64,000 bases of DNA, from the NCBI RefSeq assembly GCF_027921745.1, contig NC_079239.1:1453501-1517500 (forward strand), given 5' to 3'. The translations under genes and the position numbers were made by a program. Shown piece after piece: positions 62,701-64,000 of the stretch. Within the stretch, counting starts at the first letter, position 1; every line of letters starts with the position of its first letter. The notes below the pieces were generated by a model. The model searched no databases, was not told the DNA's origin, and was given only the letters and a program-made list of their open reading frames with translations. This DNA comes from Schizosaccharomyces osmophilus. Lineage: Eukaryota; Ascomycota; Schizosaccharomycetes; Schizosaccharomycetales; Schizosaccharomycetaceae.

Positions 62701-64000
62701 GAAGGGTTACACGAGAAAGCTGATCTTCTTCACGGATAATTTCACGTAATGACAGCAAGATCTTTTCGGAATAATGAGGCACTAAGACAGTAAACGTAGG
62801 CATAGCATCCACAGAGCAATGCTTAGGAATGGACTCAGCCAATGATTGAGCAAAAAAGGAAATTCTTCTAGCTGCCTCGGAATTTGCGGGGAAAAGATCT
62901 TGTTTATAGTGCTTCACTTGCTGAGAGTAAAAAAAATTCGGTGCACGAAGCGTGTGATATCCAGCCTTTTCAGAAGGTACTTGATGATATAATAACTCCT
63001 GAATTTGATCTCGAGAAATCAAGTGTTCCCTGTACATAGAGATAATAATTGCATTCCATACCTGGGAAACTAATACCTTAGGTTTAAACGAAATTTCCAT
63101 ATCATCAGTATGAAGAAGTTTAGTATAAATTCTTCGCGGAACACGGTAAAAAAGCTCGCGCCATGGAGTCCACACACTAATGCCCAAGTAGAAAGCATAA
63201 CCCAAGGAATAAATGGTACTAATCAAAATATACCATAGGTAAGTATCCAAAAAGAACAATGACAAATCAGTAAGATACAGCAAACTAAGCAGTATTTTTG
63301 GTTGAGCTCTGCAAAGGCCGGCCCCCAAAATGTAATCACCACAATCATAAGGACGCATGGCACCTAAGTAACGAATTGAATCTGAGAGATTGAGTGCAAG
63401 GAAGAAATATGATTCACAATACTTAGCAACCAAAACCGTAATCCATAAGCACCAGGAAACGATAGCACCGCCTTTAGAGGTTGGGGTAAAATTAGACGTA
63501 AAATAACGATTCGCTAAATCATGGCCGGAACTTTTTGTCGTGAATCCCACAAGATTTCTCAAAGGTGTAACAGCAAAGTAGACAACACAAACCAATGAAA
63601 AAAAGAAATGCACGATGCCAACCACCAAACGAGAAATGTAAGTCTGTTGATGTTCAGTTGAAGCAAAGATAAACACAGTTGGAGCTATGTTAAGTAATAG
63701 TGCGGTCAAAAGCATCAAAAAGCTTGGCCATAGAGGTCTAGCACAATGATAGCGTCTTGGAACATGAAGGTATTCAAAAGTAACGGCGAGGAGAGTAATG
63801 AAAGAGGCAATCGCACCTGCTAAACCACAAGCAGTCCAGCGACAAGACGCAGGAGGCTTATTGTTTATTCGTATGTGATACTGGGAAGTATACAAATTCG
63901 AAGAATTGTAAGCAGAATAGTACCAATAGGCAGCAATATGCATAACCCAAATTCGAGAAAAGTTTGTGATATTGTGAAACCATGAGCGATATTCATAGTA
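59777..64000 (-). CDS. bgs1: 1,3-beta-glucan synthase catalytic subunit Bgs1 (partial)
   Basis: Plasma-membrane glucan synthase of the FKS family; Bgs1/Cps1 makes linear beta-1,3-glucan of the primary septum. 1407 residues are in the window. The frame stays open to the edge, with [18 protein letters not shown] before an internal Met at 63943, so the N-terminal roughly 320 residues are missing. Seen: six N-terminal spans, the large cytosolic catalytic loop with [39 protein letters not shown] and [14 protein letters not shown], then about ten C-terminal spans. Of the four fission yeast paralogues, Bgs1 is chosen from its position next to the SprT-HMG gene (from memory). Confidence 0.93.
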   Translation of the reverse strand, partial: YYEYRSWFHNITNFSRIWVMHIAAYWYYSAYNSSNLYTSQYHIRINNKPPASCRWTACGLAGAIASFITLLAVTFEYLHVPRRYHCARPLWPSFLMLLTALLLNIAPTVFIFASTEHQQTYISRLVVGIVHFFFSLVCVVYFAVTPLRNLVGFTTKSSGHDLANRYFTSNFTPTSKGGAIVSWCLWITVLVAKYCESYFFLALNLSDSIRYLGAMRPYDCGDYILGAGLCRAQPKILLSLLYLTDLSLFFLDTYLWYILISTIYSLGYAFYLGISVWTPWRELFYRVPRRIYTKLLHTDDMEISFKPKVLVSQVWNAIIISMYREHLISRDQIQELLYHQVPSEKAGYHTLRAPNFFYSQQVKHYKQDLFPANSEAARRISFFAQSLAESIPKHCSVDAMPTFTVLVPHYSEKILLSLREIIREEDQLSRVTLLEYLKQLYPIEWKNFVDDTKLLADESESVDSTVDGEKNDLQAKAYDLPFYCIGFKSATPEYTLRTRIWASLRTQTLYRTINGFSNYSRALKLLYRTECPELVEWTNGDPARLDEELDVMANRKFRFCVSMQRYAKFTKEESENAEFLLRAYPDLQIAYMDEDAATRPAEERGIYSVLIDGHCPIMENGKRRPKYRIRLSGNPILGDGKSDNQNMSIPYIRGEYVQMVDANQDNYLEECLKIRNILAEFEQFTPPLHNPYSVNAKSATNHPVAILGAREYIFSENTGMLGDVAAAKEQCFGTMFARILSLIGGKLHYGHPDFINVLFMTTRGGVSKAQKGLHVNEDIYAGMTALQRGGRIKHSDYYQCGKGRDLGFGSILNFTTKIGTGMAEQMLSREYFHLGTQLPFDRFLSFFYAHAGFHVNNMVIMFSLQLLMLVIINLGAMFSVVPVCNYRQFDPVTAPLSPRGCYQLQPVLEWLKRCILSIFIVFGIAFVPLAVCELNERGALRMVIRVFKQIFSLSPIFEIFTCQIYAQSLIANLSFGGARYIGTSRGFATVRVPFALLYSRFSGPSLYFGSRLMFMLLYGSITAWLPHYIYFWITLVALCVSPFLYNPHQFSWTDFFVDYREFIRWTFRENSRNHSNSWIGNCQLSRTRVTGYKRKIYGKKADKISMDSPRARITTMFYGEILGPLGTLFFTCIPFLFANSQPGNEDISKRTNAFIRLIIMSLIPLVLSGGIAILFFCLGIVLRPLVGGKARKVGIYMAAAAHILFVFVDIIVFEVLGYLEGWTFSITLLGFIAITSIHRFAHKLLIICFLSREFRHDGANLAWWSGLWNGQGFGYMVLTQPWREFVCKTTEINMFAGDFLLSHLLLFLHCPIILIPYIDKFHSIILFWLRPSRQIRPPVYTIRQNKLRRQIVFRYATLYFTLFVIFFLLLILPFVFGNSAAGVSYDQFNMIQPSIRIMPSTKKNSSV

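Noticed and set aside
1-64000. Transposons, LTR remnants, CRISPR arrays, operons or phage genes
   Set aside because: No terminal repeats, reverse transcriptase, integrase, transposase or spaced direct repeats were seen. Gene content is ordinary fission yeast chromosomal.

Overview
The window is nuclear DNA from a fission yeast (genus Schizosaccharomyces). The 5S rRNA gene looks essentially identical to the S. pombe sequence as I remember it. Introns are short, with GTAWGT-like donors and CTAAC/TTAAC-type branch points. Several genes belong to families first described in fission yeast: SIN component Cdc14, Hhp1, Pof9, Csc1, Dip1, Bgs1 and a HomolD-box ribosomal-protein promoter. Gene order agrees only in blocks with S. 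pombe and the proteins are clearly diverged, so I infer a sister species (S. octosporus/cryophilus group) rather than S. pombe. No transposon, LTR, virus-like element or CRISPR array was recognised.

Layout. 0.4-9.4 kb: esf2 (rRNA processing) and the giant BEACH gene lvs1, convergent. 10.5-28.1 kb: a block that, from memory, follows S. pombe cosmid SPBC3H7 in order: hhp1, mug176, csc1, rav2, trm141, a small acidic ORF, elp6, erf2, a small membrane-protein gene, ser2, pof9, an MBOAT/wax-synthase-like gene and the SOD-derived mitoribosomal protein mS43. 28.1-33.4 kb: a probable rearrangement region with an unrecognised spliced reading frame, spb4, ned8, tRNA-Pro and 5S rRNA. 33.6-64 kb: a second conserved block (SPBC24C6 to SPBC19G7, again from memory): mitochondrial prolyl-tRNA synthetase, P5C dehydrogenase, sec28, gpa1, cdc14, bhd1, phosphoketolase, coa6, dip1, cwf14, msh2, aminodeoxychorismate lyase, rps30, an SprT-HMG protein and bgs1, whose N-terminus lies beyond the right edge.

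These are unlinked eukaryotic housekeeping genes: translation (esf2, spb4, rps30, mS43, mito-ProRS, trm141, elp6, tRNA, 5S), traffic (lvs1, erf2, sec28), actin, septation and cell wall (dip1, cdc14, bgs1), signalling (gpa1, hhp1, csc1, bhd1), genome stability (msh2, SprT) and metabolism. Exon structures for about a dozen genes were worked out by hand from splice signals and reading phase. They revealed an elp6 intron best explained as GC-AG, an 18-nt microexon in ned8 and a 7-codon last exon in rps30. Four intergenic regions hold coding-like, apparently spliced reading frames that I cannot assign to a family; these are the best places to look for undescribed genes (39.7-40.4 kb, 29.1-29.5 kb, 21.16-21.54 kb, 56.4-56.6 kb).
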